DNA of 64,000 nucleotides from Thermococcus sp. GTDB taxonomy: Archaea; Methanobacteriota_B; Thermococci; Thermococcales; Thermococcaceae. The translations under genes and the position numbers were made by a program. Every line of letters starts with the position of its first letter. The stretch's first letter is position 1. Where the stretch lies: positions 171,311-235,310 of the forward strand of contig NZ_JALVUC010000025.1 in assembly GCF_027023865.1 (NCBI RefSeq). Direction: 5' to 3'. Shown piece by piece: positions 1 through 8,138 of this stretch. The notes under the pieces are model-generated. The model had not been told where the DNA came from. It did not search any database and saw only the letters and a list, made by a program, of their open reading frames with translations.

Positions 1-407
1 GTGTTTCCCTCAACCGTTACCTGCCTCTCCTGCATGGCCTCAAGCAGGGCCGACTGCGTCTTCGGCGGGGCACGGTTTATCTCGTCCGCGAGGAGGAAGT
101 TGGTGAAGACAGGCCCCCGTCTGAACTCAAACTCCAGCGATTTCTGGTTGAAGACCGAAACGCCGAGGATGTCGCTTGGCAGGAGGTCGGGCGTGAACTG
201 GACGCGCGTGAACCGCACTCCCATTGCGCTCGCAAAGCTCTTTGCCATCAGCGTCTTGGCCAGCCCAGGCAGGTCCTCAAGCAGGATGTGGCCGTTGGCC
301 AGGATCGTCGTCAGCATGAGCTTCAGCACGTTCTCCTTTCCGACTATCACTTTGCTAACCTCGTTCAAGACGGCGGTTCCCTTCTCGTGTATCTCCTCAA
401 TCTTCAT
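1..407 (-). CDS. moxR: MoxR family AAA+ ATPase (N-terminal part, runs off the window)
   Basis: The reading frame from an ATG at 407 runs leftward past base 1, so about 135 N-terminal residues are visible. It reads MKIEEIHEKGTAVLNEVSKV, followed by a Walker A-like region (LLEDLPGLAKTLMAKSFA) and a Walker B/sensor region (LLADEINRAPPKTQSALLEA), which are hallmarks of MoxR ATPases. MoxR proteins are chaperone-like AAA+ ATPases that usually sit with DUF58, DUF4129 and transglutaminase-like membrane proteins. The two genes just upstream on the same strand are small membrane proteins, one with a DUF4129-like C-terminus, which fits that cluster. The start overlaps the preceding stop by 11 bases, so translation is probably coupled. 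Confidence 0.9.
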   Translation of the reverse strand, partial: MKIEEIHEKGTAVLNEVSKVIVGKENVLKLMLTTILANGHILLEDLPGLAKTLMAKSFASAMGVRFTRVQFTPDLLPSDILGVSVFNQKSLEFEFRRGPVFTNFLLADEINRAPPKTQSALLEAMQERQVTVEGN

Positions 408-828
408 TCAGATCATCCTCCACAATCTTAAGTGCCCTCTCAAGGTTGTCCAGGAAGTCCCCCTCAGAGAGGAGGGCCTTTAAAGCCCCGTTAGGCTCGT
501 TCATTAGGGATTGAAAAGTTGAACCGTAATCGTCCGAGAGAGTGGCATATATCCCCGCTATCTGCTCCGCAACGAGGGAGCGGGCCACCTTCCCGGTTTT
601 GGCTTTCTTTATCAGCGTCACGGTGCGTTCAATGTCCGTCTTTACTTCAGTCTGAGCCGAGCGGCCCAGCCGAGGGATAACCCCAGCCATATCCATGTTG
701 AAGAGGATAACGCCAAACAGGATGCCAATTGAAAGTACAGCAAGCCAGCGGGCAACGTAGGGGGCGGGGAATATCGCAAGTGCTACAAGGAGAGCCACTA
801 TGACCGCTATGCCCAGGTTAGTCCTCAT
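397..828 (-). CDS. small membrane protein of the MoxR cluster
   Basis: This is a protein of about 143 residues with two adjacent N-terminal membrane segments (roughly residues 5-22 and 28-45) and a helical soluble tail rich in charged residues. I chose the ATG at 828 over the GTG at 837 because GAGGGG lies eight bases before it. The gene overlaps the DUF4129-like gene upstream by 11 bases and moxR downstream by 11 bases, so the three form one translational unit. I do not recognise the family. Its place suggests a component of the MoxR-associated membrane complex; that is inference from context. Confidence 0.75.
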   Translation of the reverse strand: MRTNLGIAVIVALLVALAIFPAPYVARWLAVLSIGILFGVILFNMDMAGVIPRLGRSAQTEVKTDIERTVTLIKKAKTGKVARSLVAEQIAGIYATLSDDYGSTFQSLMNEPNGALKALLSEGDFLDNLERALKIVEDDLNED

Positions 829-1678
829 CGATAACACCCCTCATCCTCCGGTACACTTCAAGTGCTCTCTTCGCGTCCTCCCAGGTGACTCTCTCGGGCG
901 CGTACTTCGCCTTCTCGAAGAGCCTCGTTAGAGTTGTGAAAGCCTTTCTGAAGATGTTAACGTGCTCAACGTGCTCCCAGTGAGTCCAGCTCTCACTATA
1001 GGGGATTCCAAGCACCTCAAGCCAGAGAACGGCGTTCTTGTATATCCCAACCACAGCCTCCTTCGGGTCGGAGAAGGCATCCAAACCGAGTTCTTCGACT
1101 TTCCTGTCGAACTTCAGGGCTTTTTCGCGCATCTCCTTTCTCTTCCGCTTTTTGAGTGCATCGCGGTAGTATACCACACCGAAGTAGATGAAACCCAGCG
1201 CTATAATGATGAAACCTGTGTAGAGCAGGTAGTCCGGTGGAATAGAACCCGTAGCGGTGGTGTTCGTAACATTCCCGAAACCGTGGGCGTTCAGGGGGTG
1301 ATAGTTGGCTAGAGCAGTTCCGTTTGTGATGTTGGAGGTGTTGTTCAGGATTATGGTTATGTGCTCCCCTTTCTGACGGGAGGCAAAGAAGTAAAGCGCA
1401 ACTATTCCTCCAACCAGCATCAGGAGCCAGCCAAGGGTATAGTTCCCATCAGTGTTTACGATGCGCTTGTGGGGAATGTCGCGCCAGCTCATAAGAACGA
1501 GCGCGGCCACGATGAGGCCTATGACATCGAGGACGAAAAGCCCCTTGGTGATCGTCCACATAGATGTTCCAAGAGGATGCTTCTCAAGCTGCCCAGTCTC
1601 CGCACTGTAATTCATCAGGAGAGTCATGAATGCGATAACAAGTCCGAACAGTGTTGCTATCTTAACCCTGATGGACAT
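818..1678 (-). CDS. DUF4129-like membrane protein of the MoxR cluster
   Basis: The protein has 286 residues with about four membrane segments: residues ~5-22, ~45-65, ~80-98 and, after an N-glycosylation-rich loop (several NxT/S), ~150-170. The cytoplasmic C-terminus carries a pattern typical of DUF4129: VGIYKNAVLWLEVLGIP, then ESWTHWEH and a helical end. DUF4129 proteins accompany MoxR ATPases and transglutaminase-like proteins in bacteria and archaea. Transcription starts from the divergent promoter region near 1704-1716. It is the first gene of the minus-strand MoxR operon. Confidence 0.8.
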   Translation of the reverse strand: MSIRVKIATLFGLVIAFMTLLMNYSAETGQLEKHPLGTSMWTITKGLFVLDVIGLIVAALVLMSWRDIPHKRIVNTDGNYTLGWLLMLVGGIVALYFFASRQKGEHITIILNNTSNITNGTALANYHPLNAHGFGNVTNTTATGSIPPDYLLYTGFIIIALGFIYFGVVYYRDALKKRKRKEMREKALKFDRKVEELGLDAFSDPKEAVVGIYKNAVLWLEVLGIPYSESWTHWEHVEHVNIFRKAFTTLTRLFEKAKYAPERVTWEDAKRALEVYRRMRGVIDED

Positions 1679-1703
1679 TTCTACCGAGTGATGTACTCAG
1701 GTC

Positions 1704-1716
1704 AGCTTTAAAAGCT
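1704..1716. promoter_or_regulatory. symmetric TATA element between divergent genes
   Basis: AGCTTTAAAAGCT is a near-perfect palindrome placed about 26 bases before the ATG at 1678 on the minus strand and about 30 bases before the ATG at 1746 on the plus strand. It can be read as a TATA box in either direction and is the only good candidate in the spacer. Confidence 0.5.
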
Positions 1717-1745
1717 TTTACCCCTAAGTAAAAGAGGTGATAAAA

Positions 1746-2240
1746 ATGGAGAGGATGCCGAGGCTTTACGTTGAGGGAAGCGCGGAGGAGTGTGTTGAAG
1801 GCGGGAAGGCCAAAAGTGAGTGCGTCATTCTCCAGGGAAACGTCGAGGTATGGCTTGAGAGTGGAGGGGACGTTCCCGAGTGTATAAACCTTGAGACTGC
1901 GGAGTTCCTTGTGAAGGAAGTCTACGACCGCTTTTACCAGTACGTTGACGGTTCAACGGGCAGAATGAAGGCCGACGCGGTTCTCGTCCTCCCGGATGGA
2001 AGAACCAGGATATATCTCAGAAAAGGCGATGGGCTTCTCCTCCTCCCGGTAGAAGGTTACACCAAGACGATAATAGCGAACGTTGGCAACCGCGTCAGGA
2101 AAGGGGATGCCTTCGCGGCAGTAACAACCAAGAAGGGGGAAGTCCACTACCTCAAGCCGCCAAAGAGCGGAACGGTGGTGTTCATAGACGAGATAACCCA
2201 GAGACCGCACTACGTTTATTACATCCTCCCCGAGGAGTGA
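1746..2240 (+). CDS. DUF2118 family protein with biotinyl/lipoyl-like C-terminus
   Basis: The protein has about 164 residues and no signal peptide or membrane segment. I take the ATG at 1746 because GAGGTGA lies five bases upstream; the in-frame triplet at 1737 overlaps that ribosome binding site. The C-terminal half (GDGLLLLPVEGYTKT, NRVRKGDAFAAVTTKKGE, then PKSGTVVFI) has the look of a biotinyl/lipoyl-carrier hammerhead fold, but I see no MKM- or DKA-type modification lysine motif. It matches what I remember of the archaeal DUF2118 family, whose function is unknown. Confidence 0.75.
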   Translation: MERMPRLYVEGSAEECVEGGKAKSECVILQGNVEVWLESGGDVPECINLETAEFLVKEVYDRFYQYVDGSTGRMKADAVLVLPDGRTRIYLRKGDGLLLLPVEGYTKTIIANVGNRVRKGDAFAAVTTKKGEVHYLKPPKSGTVVFIDEITQRPHYVYYILPEE

Positions 2241-2531
2241 TCACTCCATCCCCTCCATCATGGCGTCTATACTCGATCGTATGGCCAGTTTTATCCCCTT
2301 TTCCTTATCCATGCCTTTAAGAGTTCGAGTGTTGTTGGGGCTCGTTATTATAAGCGACCACCGGTACACGTCGTCCTTCAGCGGGCTACTCTGGAACATC
2401 GCTATAAACCTCTTTTTCCCCGCTGACACTTCCACTATCTCAACGTCCGTTTCCCCGAGCTTCGACCGGTAGACTTCCTTAACATCGAGGTTTCCGTACT
2501 CCCCTTGGAGCATCTCAGAAAAATATCCCAT
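2241..2531 (-). CDS. hypothetical protein, 96 residues
   Basis: The start is taken at the ATG at 2531 (MGYFSEMLQGEYGNL) because GGGTGAT precedes it and a minus-strand TATA-like stretch (TTAATATACTATAAAG, about 2551-2566) lies just upstream; the in-frame extension to 2588 would begin upstream of that promoter. The protein is small and soluble with alternating strands and a C-terminal helix. I do not recognise the family. It converges on the DUF2118 gene, with the stops one base apart, and is divergent from the FKBP gene. Confidence 0.65.
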   Translation of the reverse strand: MGYFSEMLQGEYGNLDVKEVYRSKLGETDVEIVEVSAGKKRFIAMFQSSPLKDDVYRWSLIITSPNNTRTLKGMDKEKGIKLAIRSSIDAMMEGME

Positions 2532-2605
2532 ATTATCACCCACATCAACTTGAACTTTATAGTATATTAACTTTTCCGCTCTTCCCACGTATGTTTCACG
2601 ATGGC

Positions 2606-2618
2606 CAAAACTTTATAA
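2606..2618 (+). promoter_or_regulatory. TATA box of the FKBP gene
   Basis: AAAACTTTATAAG sits about 50 bases before the ATG at 2664, leaving a leader of roughly 20-30 bases with GGAG at 2651-2654. Confidence 0.6.
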
Positions 2619-2663
2619 GAGGGCCGGGCAACTCCAACCGAGGAAGTTTTGGAGTTGAAGAAA

Positions 2664-3161
2664 ATGAAGGTTGAAGCTGGAGATTTTGTAAAGTTCCACT
2701 ACGTTGGAAGGTTTGAGAACGGTGAGGTTTTTGACACCAGTTACGAGGACATCGCAAAGGAGAACGGCATATTGGTTGAGGATAGAGAATACGGGCCCCT
2801 TGGGGTGAACATAGGAGCGGGAGAAATAATCCCCGGACTCGACGAGGCTATAATTGGAATGGAACCCGGCGAGAAGAAGACCGTAACGGTCCCCCCAGAA
2901 AAGGCCTATGGAATGCCCAACCCGGAGCTTGTGGTCACGGTGCCCGTATCCGAGTTCACGCAGGTCGGCCTTGAACCGGTTGAAGGTATGTACGTCATGA
3001 CCGACTCGGGAATAGCCAAGATAGTGAAGGTGGCAGAGGACGGTGTTGAACTCGACTTCAACCACCCGCTGGCTGGGAAAATCCTCTTCTTTGAGGTTGA
3101 GGTGGTGGAAGTCAAAAAAGAAGGGGCATCAGATGCCCATTCCGCTGAAGTTGAGGGTTAA
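2664..3161 (+). CDS. FKBP-type peptidyl-prolyl cis-trans isomerase
   Basis: The protein has about 165 residues and starts MKVEAGDFVKFHYVGRFENG, with FDTSYED, GEIIPGLDEAIIGMEPGEKK and the IF-domain region (EKAYGMPNPELVVTVP) that marks archaeal short-type FKBPs. It catalyses prolyl isomerisation during folding and also acts as a chaperone through the inserted IF domain. I use the ATG at 2664, with GGAG nine bases upstream, rather than the TTG at 2649. The C-terminus overlaps the tail of the convergent pilus gene by 33 bases, so transcription from both sides collides here. Confidence 0.92.
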   Translation: MKVEAGDFVKFHYVGRFENGEVFDTSYEDIAKENGILVEDREYGPLGVNIGAGEIIPGLDEAIIGMEPGEKKTVTVPPEKAYGMPNPELVVTVPVSEFTQVGLEPVEGMYVMTDSGIAKIVKVAEDGVELDFNHPLAGKILFFEVEVVEVKKEGASDAHSAEVEG

Positions 3162-4040
3162 AGTACCCTTGAATATAGCGACTCCCATAAGGACGAGCAG
3201 CAGGCTGTACTTTATGCCCGCTGTGTATTTTCCCTCTCTTATTATCCCGATTCCAAGACCAGAGATTACGGCCTGAGCCACAACAAACCCCAAGATAATC
3301 GTGTTTATTGTGTCTACTGGAAAGGTAATTGAAGCCGAACTGACGTTCTTCATGACCTGAGCCACGATGCCAAGGATTAACGGTCCGATAAAACCGCTGG
3401 TGATTATGAAGAACATCATCTGCATACCAGTCGAGGCTTTTCTCTCCTGCTTTATCCTGAGTACCTCCCTGACATCATTTCCAACGTAAACTAGGACCTC
3501 GCTCATTGGAGCGCCCCTTTCGAGTGCCTCTATGATAATCATCATTGAACGATAAAGAACGGTGGACTTCCTGTTCCTGAGGGCAAAGGCTCTGAGAGCC
3601 TCAACGGTGGGACGACCCTTCTTTATCTCCGAGACGGTCTTCTTGAATTCCTCCGTCAGGGCACCGAATTTCGCGGTGGTAAGCTCCTCAAGGGCCTCTG
3701 AGAAGGAAATCCCGGCCCGGAGTGAGCTGGCCAGGTAAAAGAAGGCATCAGGAAGGTTCCTTTCCATCTCCTCGGTGCGCTTCATCACGCGCCAATAGGG
3801 ATAGCCGAAGACCATGCCAAGGAAAACCACAATGAAAGTTCCGAGGGTGTAGAGCCAGCTGCTGAACATGGCGACCATAACAGCAAATATAACCCCCAAG
3901 AGCAGGGATACTACCAGATACTCTGCGGCGAGGAAGTTAATCCCCGAGGAGTATATAAAAAGCTCGTAACGTTTCATCCATTTGGACGGAACGAGCTTGT
4001 TGACGAGTGAGATGAGAGACAATGATAATCCGCTCGCCAT
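3129..4040 (-). CDS. type II secretion/type IV pilus membrane protein (GspF/TadC-like)
   Basis: The protein has about 303 residues with paired N-terminal membrane segments (residues ~40-80), a cytoplasmic helical domain containing DAFFYLASSLRAGISFSEAL and RSMMIIIEALERGAPMSEVL, and two or three C-terminal membrane segments. That is the T2SSF fold used as the inner-membrane platform of pilus and secretion systems. The start at 4040 has AGGTGAT five to six bases upstream. It is the last gene of the operon and follows a second GspF-like gene; two tandem platform proteins (TadB/TadC style) are typical of Tad-like and some archaeal pili. Confidence 0.85.
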   Translation of the reverse strand: MASGLSLSLISLVNKLVPSKWMKRYELFIYSSGINFLAAEYLVVSLLLGVIFAVMVAMFSSWLYTLGTFIVVFLGMVFGYPYWRVMKRTEEMERNLPDAFFYLASSLRAGISFSEALEELTTAKFGALTEEFKKTVSEIKKGRPTVEALRAFALRNRKSTVLYRSMMIIIEALERGAPMSEVLVYVGNDVREVLRIKQERKASTGMQMMFFIITSGFIGPLILGIVAQVMKNVSSASITFPVDTINTIILGFVVAQAVISGLGIGIIREGKYTAGIKYSLLLVLMGVAIFKGTLTLNFSGMGI

Positions 4041-4045
4041 GTTTA

Positions 4046-5110
4046 TCACCTGGGCTCTCCCTTCTTTATCATGTTGATTATTATGAGCGAGAGGGCAGGG
4101 AAAGCAAGCAAGAGCATTATGGCTATCGTTGATGGTGGCATGATGAGGCCCTGCGCCATCACCGAACCGGCGAGGATTCCTACGACAAACATCGTGGGCG
4201 TGACTATTGTAAGGAACATGTAGATGAAGGATACACCATTGACCTTCTGGACGTACTCAACAAGCTTCATCCTGTACTCAAAGGAGAAGTCCTCCGCCAT
4301 CTTGTACATTATGTCCGCGAGGTTTCCCCCGAACTTAACCGCCCTGAGCATCTGCTTAACGACCCTGCTAACGCTCTCGGAATCCATCTTCTGCTCGAAC
4401 CTCGTCATCGCATCCTCAAAGGAGGAACCTGTTCTCATGTCCATCAGGACGAGTTCAAACTCCTCAGATATGGGACCGTAGTCCGCCTTTGCAACGGAGA
4501 GCATTGACTCCGCGACACCAACGCCGGCACTGAGGAGCGACGCCATATGCCTGAGGGCGTAGGGAAGAGCCCTCTCAACCTCCATAACACGCCTCCTCCA
4601 CACCATCTTTGGGTACTGACGCATGTACATGAAGCCACCCACGAAGCCGAGGAAGCCGAGTAGCAGTATGTTTTCAAAGGACAAAAAAAGGAGGTAGCCA
4701 GTTATCATCAGGAAGAACGCCGCGAAGACCGAAACCACAACCATCGTAGCCACGTACTTCTCCTTGGGGGTGTTTATGTTGGCGCGGTAGAGGTCCTGGT
4801 CAAGACCCTTAAGGGAGTTGGTGAGCGATGTTATCGGCCCTTTGAAGTAGCGGAGGAGGGCCTCAGCGAGCCTATCTGAGAACGAGGACTGCATCTCTCT
4901 CTTTCTCCACTCCAGCATCTCTTCCATCTGCTTCTCCCGCTCGTCCTCGAAGCTCTCCTTCTCTACTTCTTTCTGGAGCTGTTTGAGTGCTCTAAGCCTC
5001 TCCTGAACGCTCTTTCCCTGAGGAATTCTCCTCATCGGCTTCTCAGTTACCTCTATCGTCTTACCGCCGAGCCTCTCGAGGAAGTTCATGAATCCATCGA
5101 CCACTCCCAT
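4046..5110 (-). CDS. type II secretion/type IV pilus membrane protein (GspF/TadB-like)
   Basis: This 354-residue protein has a charged helical N-terminus (about 100 residues, glutamate and arginine rich), two membrane segments near residues 120-170, the repeating T2SSF pattern (ALPYALRHMASLLSAGVGVA; MLRAVKFGGNLADIMYKMA) and two C-terminal membrane segments. It is paralogous to the next gene downstream. The start ATG at 5110 has GAGGTGG with about five bases of spacing. The ATPase gene lies ten bases upstream, so the secretion motor and its platform are co-expressed. Confidence 0.87.
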   Translation of the reverse strand: MGVVDGFMNFLERLGGKTIEVTEKPMRRIPQGKSVQERLRALKQLQKEVEKESFEDEREKQMEEMLEWRKREMQSSFSDRLAEALLRYFKGPITSLTNSLKGLDQDLYRANINTPKEKYVATMVVVSVFAAFFLMITGYLLFLSFENILLLGFLGFVGGFMYMRQYPKMVWRRRVMEVERALPYALRHMASLLSAGVGVAESMLSVAKADYGPISEEFELVLMDMRTGSSFEDAMTRFEQKMDSESVSRVVKQMLRAVKFGGNLADIMYKMAEDFSFEYRMKLVEYVQKVNGVSFIYMFLTIVTPTMFVVGILAGSVMAQGLIMPPSTIAIMLLLAFPALSLIIINMIKKGEPR

Positions 5111-5119
5111 GCTACCACC

Positions 5120-7123
5120 TCACATCACGGTCTTTATCTGCTTGCTGGCCTCGGTGTTGCCCTCCGCCTCTATCTTCCTGAGAAGTGCATCTTCATCGAT
5201 GTAGAACTGACTTATGTAGTAACCGACCTTCTCTATATTCCTTATGCCCCTCTCTATCATCCAGTCAAGGATTATCTTTCTCTTCTCCTTTTCAAGCTCA
5301 ATCTCAGCGATGCTCATGCCGGTATGATGGGCAAGGTTGTTGAGGGTTCTGCTCGGGACGCCTGTCGGGACAAGCTCGTCCTTTGCCGGGTCGTACTTGT
5401 AGAGTTTGTTGAGCTGGATGCTCTCACCTTCCATTCCGGAAATCTCCGCTATCTCCGTTATGCGCCTTATAGTACCCTTCTTTCTGCTATGGAAACGGAT
5501 CTGCATTAGGATTATGTCCAATGCAGGGATCATTATCCTTGGAACGTTCATTGGGGGACTTTCAAGCCTGATTATAGTCTCACGGGCACTGTTGGAGTGA
5601 ATTGTGCTCATACAGCCGTCATGTCCCGTGTTCATTGCGGTGAACATCGTTCTTGCCTCCGAGCCACGAACCTCACCGACGATGATTCTATCCGGACGCA
5701 TACGGAGGGTGTTCCTCACGAGGTCGTCCATGGTTATCTCACCCTTGCCCTCAAGGTTCGGCGGCCTCGTCTCAAGCCGTACCCAGTGCTCAACGGGGAG
5801 CTGAAGCTCAGCGGTGTCCTCTATGCTTATGACGCGCTCACTCGGAGGGATAAACATGCCAAGTGAGTTTAGGGTGGTCGTTTTTCCGGAACCGGTTCCT
5901 CCAGCTACGAGAATGTTGGCGGGCTTAACACCAAGACCGTCGACGAGGATCCATAGAAAGGCCGCTATCTCGGTGTTCATAGTGCCGTACTTTATGAGGT
6001 CGATTATGGTGAGGGGATCACGCTTGAACTTACGGATTGTTATCGTAGGCCCATCAAGGCTTATCGGGGATATCGTGGCGTTGACACGGCTCCCATCCGG
6101 AAGGCGAGCATCGAGGAGTGGACTCTGCTGATCAATCCTCCTGCCGACTTCCCTCGCTATTCTCTCTATAATGTTGAGTATTCCCCTGTCCTCCCGGAAG
6201 ACGATGTTTGTTTTACACATGCTGAAGCGCCTGTGCCACACGTAGACGGGCTTGTTGGTTCCGATCACCATTATCTCCTCAAGGTTGTCGTCGCGAACCA
6301 GCGGGTCGAGCTTGTCGTAGCCTATCATGGCCTGAACTATCATATCTGCAAGAACCTCAACCCTGCCCTCCGAGAACTGGGGGGCCTCTGCCTTTATCAT
6401 CTTCCTGACCGCGTTCATGAAGACCCTTCTGCGCTCTTCAGAGTCAGGGAAAGCAGTGGGGTCGATTTGAAGTTCAGTTATCGCCCTGTCTCTTATCTTC
6501 CCGAGAAGCTCTTCCTCCTCGCGGCTGAGCTTGGGCATGCGAATCTCATAGACAGGAACTGGTTCACCCTTGACCTTGAGGATGCGAACGTTGCCGTAAG
6601 CGTCGAGAACCTCGGCCCTGCCAGCGTAGTTCATCTCCTCAGGGCGGGTCGAGGAGCCCAGTATGTCCTGAAGGGTAGAGACGGGTTTCGGCTTGGGCTG
6701 GGGGGTGGGGGATGGTTTTGTAGGGAGTGAAGAGCCGCCGAGTATTCCACTGAGCAGGTCAGAACCCGTTGGTCTATCTTTGGTTGCTTCCTCAGGCATC
6801 GTCGGCTTGCTCAGTATATTCTGAAGATCCAGCCCCCCTCCACCACTCGGGGAAGGAAGCTCTGAGGATTCAGATTGTTTGGGAGACTTGCTTTCAGACT
6901 TCTTCTCCGGCTTTTTGGATTCTTCTCCACCACCAAGGATTGACAGCAGAGGGTTCTCAGAGGAGGTCTCACTAGGGGAGCTAGATCCAATGGTCGAGTC
7001 GGAGGGTTTGGACTTTGAGCCACCCTTGAGCATGTTCTCAAGTAGGTCATCCTCCCCACTAAGTATTTCATCTATCCATGAGGTGGGCTTCTTTTTCTTC
7101 CTCTCATCTTCGTCGAAGAGCAA
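5120..7123 (-). CDS. type IV pilus/type II secretion ATPase (CpaF/TadA/GspE family) with long disordered N-terminus
   Basis: The 667-residue protein has a low-complexity Ser/Pro/Gly/Lys N-terminal region (residues ~1-165), then the secretion ATPase core. Visible motifs are Walker A ([14 protein letters not shown]), an Asp box ([12 protein letters not shown]), Walker B-like [18 protein letters not shown] and a His box ([20 protein letters not shown]). It powers pilus assembly or secretion through the GspF-like proteins downstream. The start appears to be TTG at 7123, just after the stop of the preceding gene. The long disordered N-terminus is unusual compared with archaellum FlaI, so this is a separate pilus-like system. 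Confidence 0.9.
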   Translation of the reverse strand: MLFDEDERKKKKPTSWIDEILSGEDDLLENMLKGGSKSKPSDSTIGSSSPSETSSENPLLSILGGGEESKKPEKKSESKSPKQSESSELPSPSGGGGLDLQNILSKPTMPEEATKDRPTGSDLLSGILGGSSLPTKPSPTPQPKPKPVSTLQDILGSSTRPEEMNYAGRAEVLDAYGNVRILKVKGEPVPVYEIRMPKLSREEEELLGKIRDRAITELQIDPTAFPDSEERRRVFMNAVRKMIKAEAPQFSEGRVEVLADMIVQAMIGYDKLDPLVRDDNLEEIMVIGTNKPVYVWHRRFSMCKTNIVFREDRGILNIIERIAREVGRRIDQQSPLLDARLPDGSRVNATISPISLDGPTITIRKFKRDPLTIIDLIKYGTMNTEIAAFLWILVDGLGVKPANILVAGGTGSGKTTTLNSLGMFIPPSERVISIEDTAELQLPVEHWVRLETRPPNLEGKGEITMDDLVRNTLRMRPDRIIVGEVRGSEARTMFTAMNTGHDGCMSTIHSNSARETIIRLESPPMNVPRIMIPALDIILMQIRFHSRKKGTIRRITEIAEISGMEGESIQLNKLYKYDPAKDELVPTGVPSRTLNNLAHHTGMSIAEIELEKEKRKIILDWMIERGIRNIEKVGYYISQFYIDEDALLRKIEAEGNTEASKQIKTVM

Positions 7124-7126
7124 AAC

Positions 7127-8128
7127 TCAGCCCCCCGCATTCCATTCAACATGATATCTTATTTCAACGCTGTTTCCAAGGAATATTATCCAGACCGGGA
7201 AATTGATGCCGGCCTCTTTCGGGGGTTTCACTACGGGAGACCCAACCTTAACCCCAGTTAGGAGGGTGTTTGACAACTGGAACAAGTTCGAGGTGGCCAG
7301 AAGGGACTGAGTCTGGACCTGGTGCCTCTCCGGCGGCTTAAGTCCCCTGTACTTCCAAACGAATTCGTCCATGTACTCCCTGTAGGTCATTGTGTAGTTT
7401 GGGGTAAAGCCATACATCTTTGCGCCTTGGAATATGATGGGGATGGACACCGCGAAGAACGTGTTAAAGACACCCGCCTTGTTGGGAGCGTTTGTGAGAC
7501 GGAATGTGACGGTTCCCCGATAGCTAAGAACCCGGATGTATCCGTCATCAAGGGGGAACATCGACTTGACCGAGAGTATCAGGGGGGTGTTCACGAGCTG
7601 GGGGTAGATGACGCCGCACCCGAGGGGTGAAAGCTTGTCCGCTGTCACAATGTGGCCGGTGTAGTTATCACTCCCGTTGTATGTTATATCGGTCAACCTA
7701 GAAGAGTCCCCGCAGGCGGACTTGTAGTCCCTCATCCGCAGGAGGTAGGAGTTGTTGTAGGGGATGCGGAAGTTCACGACAACGGTCTCATAGGGCATGA
7801 GCCAGAAACCGATGTAGTAATTCAGGGAAGTCATCTCCAAGTTGGAGGGGATATGATAGGAAGTGCCGTTGGAGCGGTAGGAGGTCATCCCCTCATTGCC
7901 GGAGAGTCTTATAACGTGAAAGTCATACCTAGGGTTAACGACGACGAACTTGGGGAAGGGGGCGGTGTTGACGACGGTGACGTTTAGATCAACCATGACC
8001 TCCCCGAGAATGCCTATGTTGTTGTATGGCTTCCCATCCGGGGTTGTGCCTGGGAGGGTGTAAGTCTCTGCACTAACCAGAGAAGAGACTAACAAAAGGA
8101 TAAAGAAAGTTGCTAAGAGGCGCTTCAC
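7127..8128 (-). CDS. secreted protein of the pilus-like operon
   Basis: Starting at the GTG at 8128 (GAGGTGG about five bases upstream) the product is 333 residues with a clear signal peptide (MKRLLATFFILLLVSSLVSA, then ETYT). The rest is beta-rich with many Asn residues in NxT/S sequons and no C-terminal anchor, apart from a weakly hydrophobic FPVWIIFLGNSVEI near the end. I do not recognise a family. It lies between the ATPase and another envelope protein, two to four bases from each, so it is probably an extracellular component or assembly factor of the pilus-like machine. Confidence 0.7.
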   Translation of the reverse strand: MKRLLATFFILLLVSSLVSAETYTLPGTTPDGKPYNNIGILGEVMVDLNVTVVNTAPFPKFVVVNPRYDFHVIRLSGNEGMTSYRSNGTSYHIPSNLEMTSLNYYIGFWLMPYETVVVNFRIPYNNSYLLRMRDYKSACGDSSRLTDITYNGSDNYTGHIVTADKLSPLGCGVIYPQLVNTPLILSVKSMFPLDDGYIRVLSYRGTVTFRLTNAPNKAGVFNTFFAVSIPIIFQGAKMYGFTPNYTMTYREYMDEFVWKYRGLKPPERHQVQTQSLLATSNLFQLSNTLLTGVKVGSPVVKPPKEAGINFPVWIIFLGNSVEIRYHVEWNAGG

Positions 8129-8138
8129 TTCCACCACC

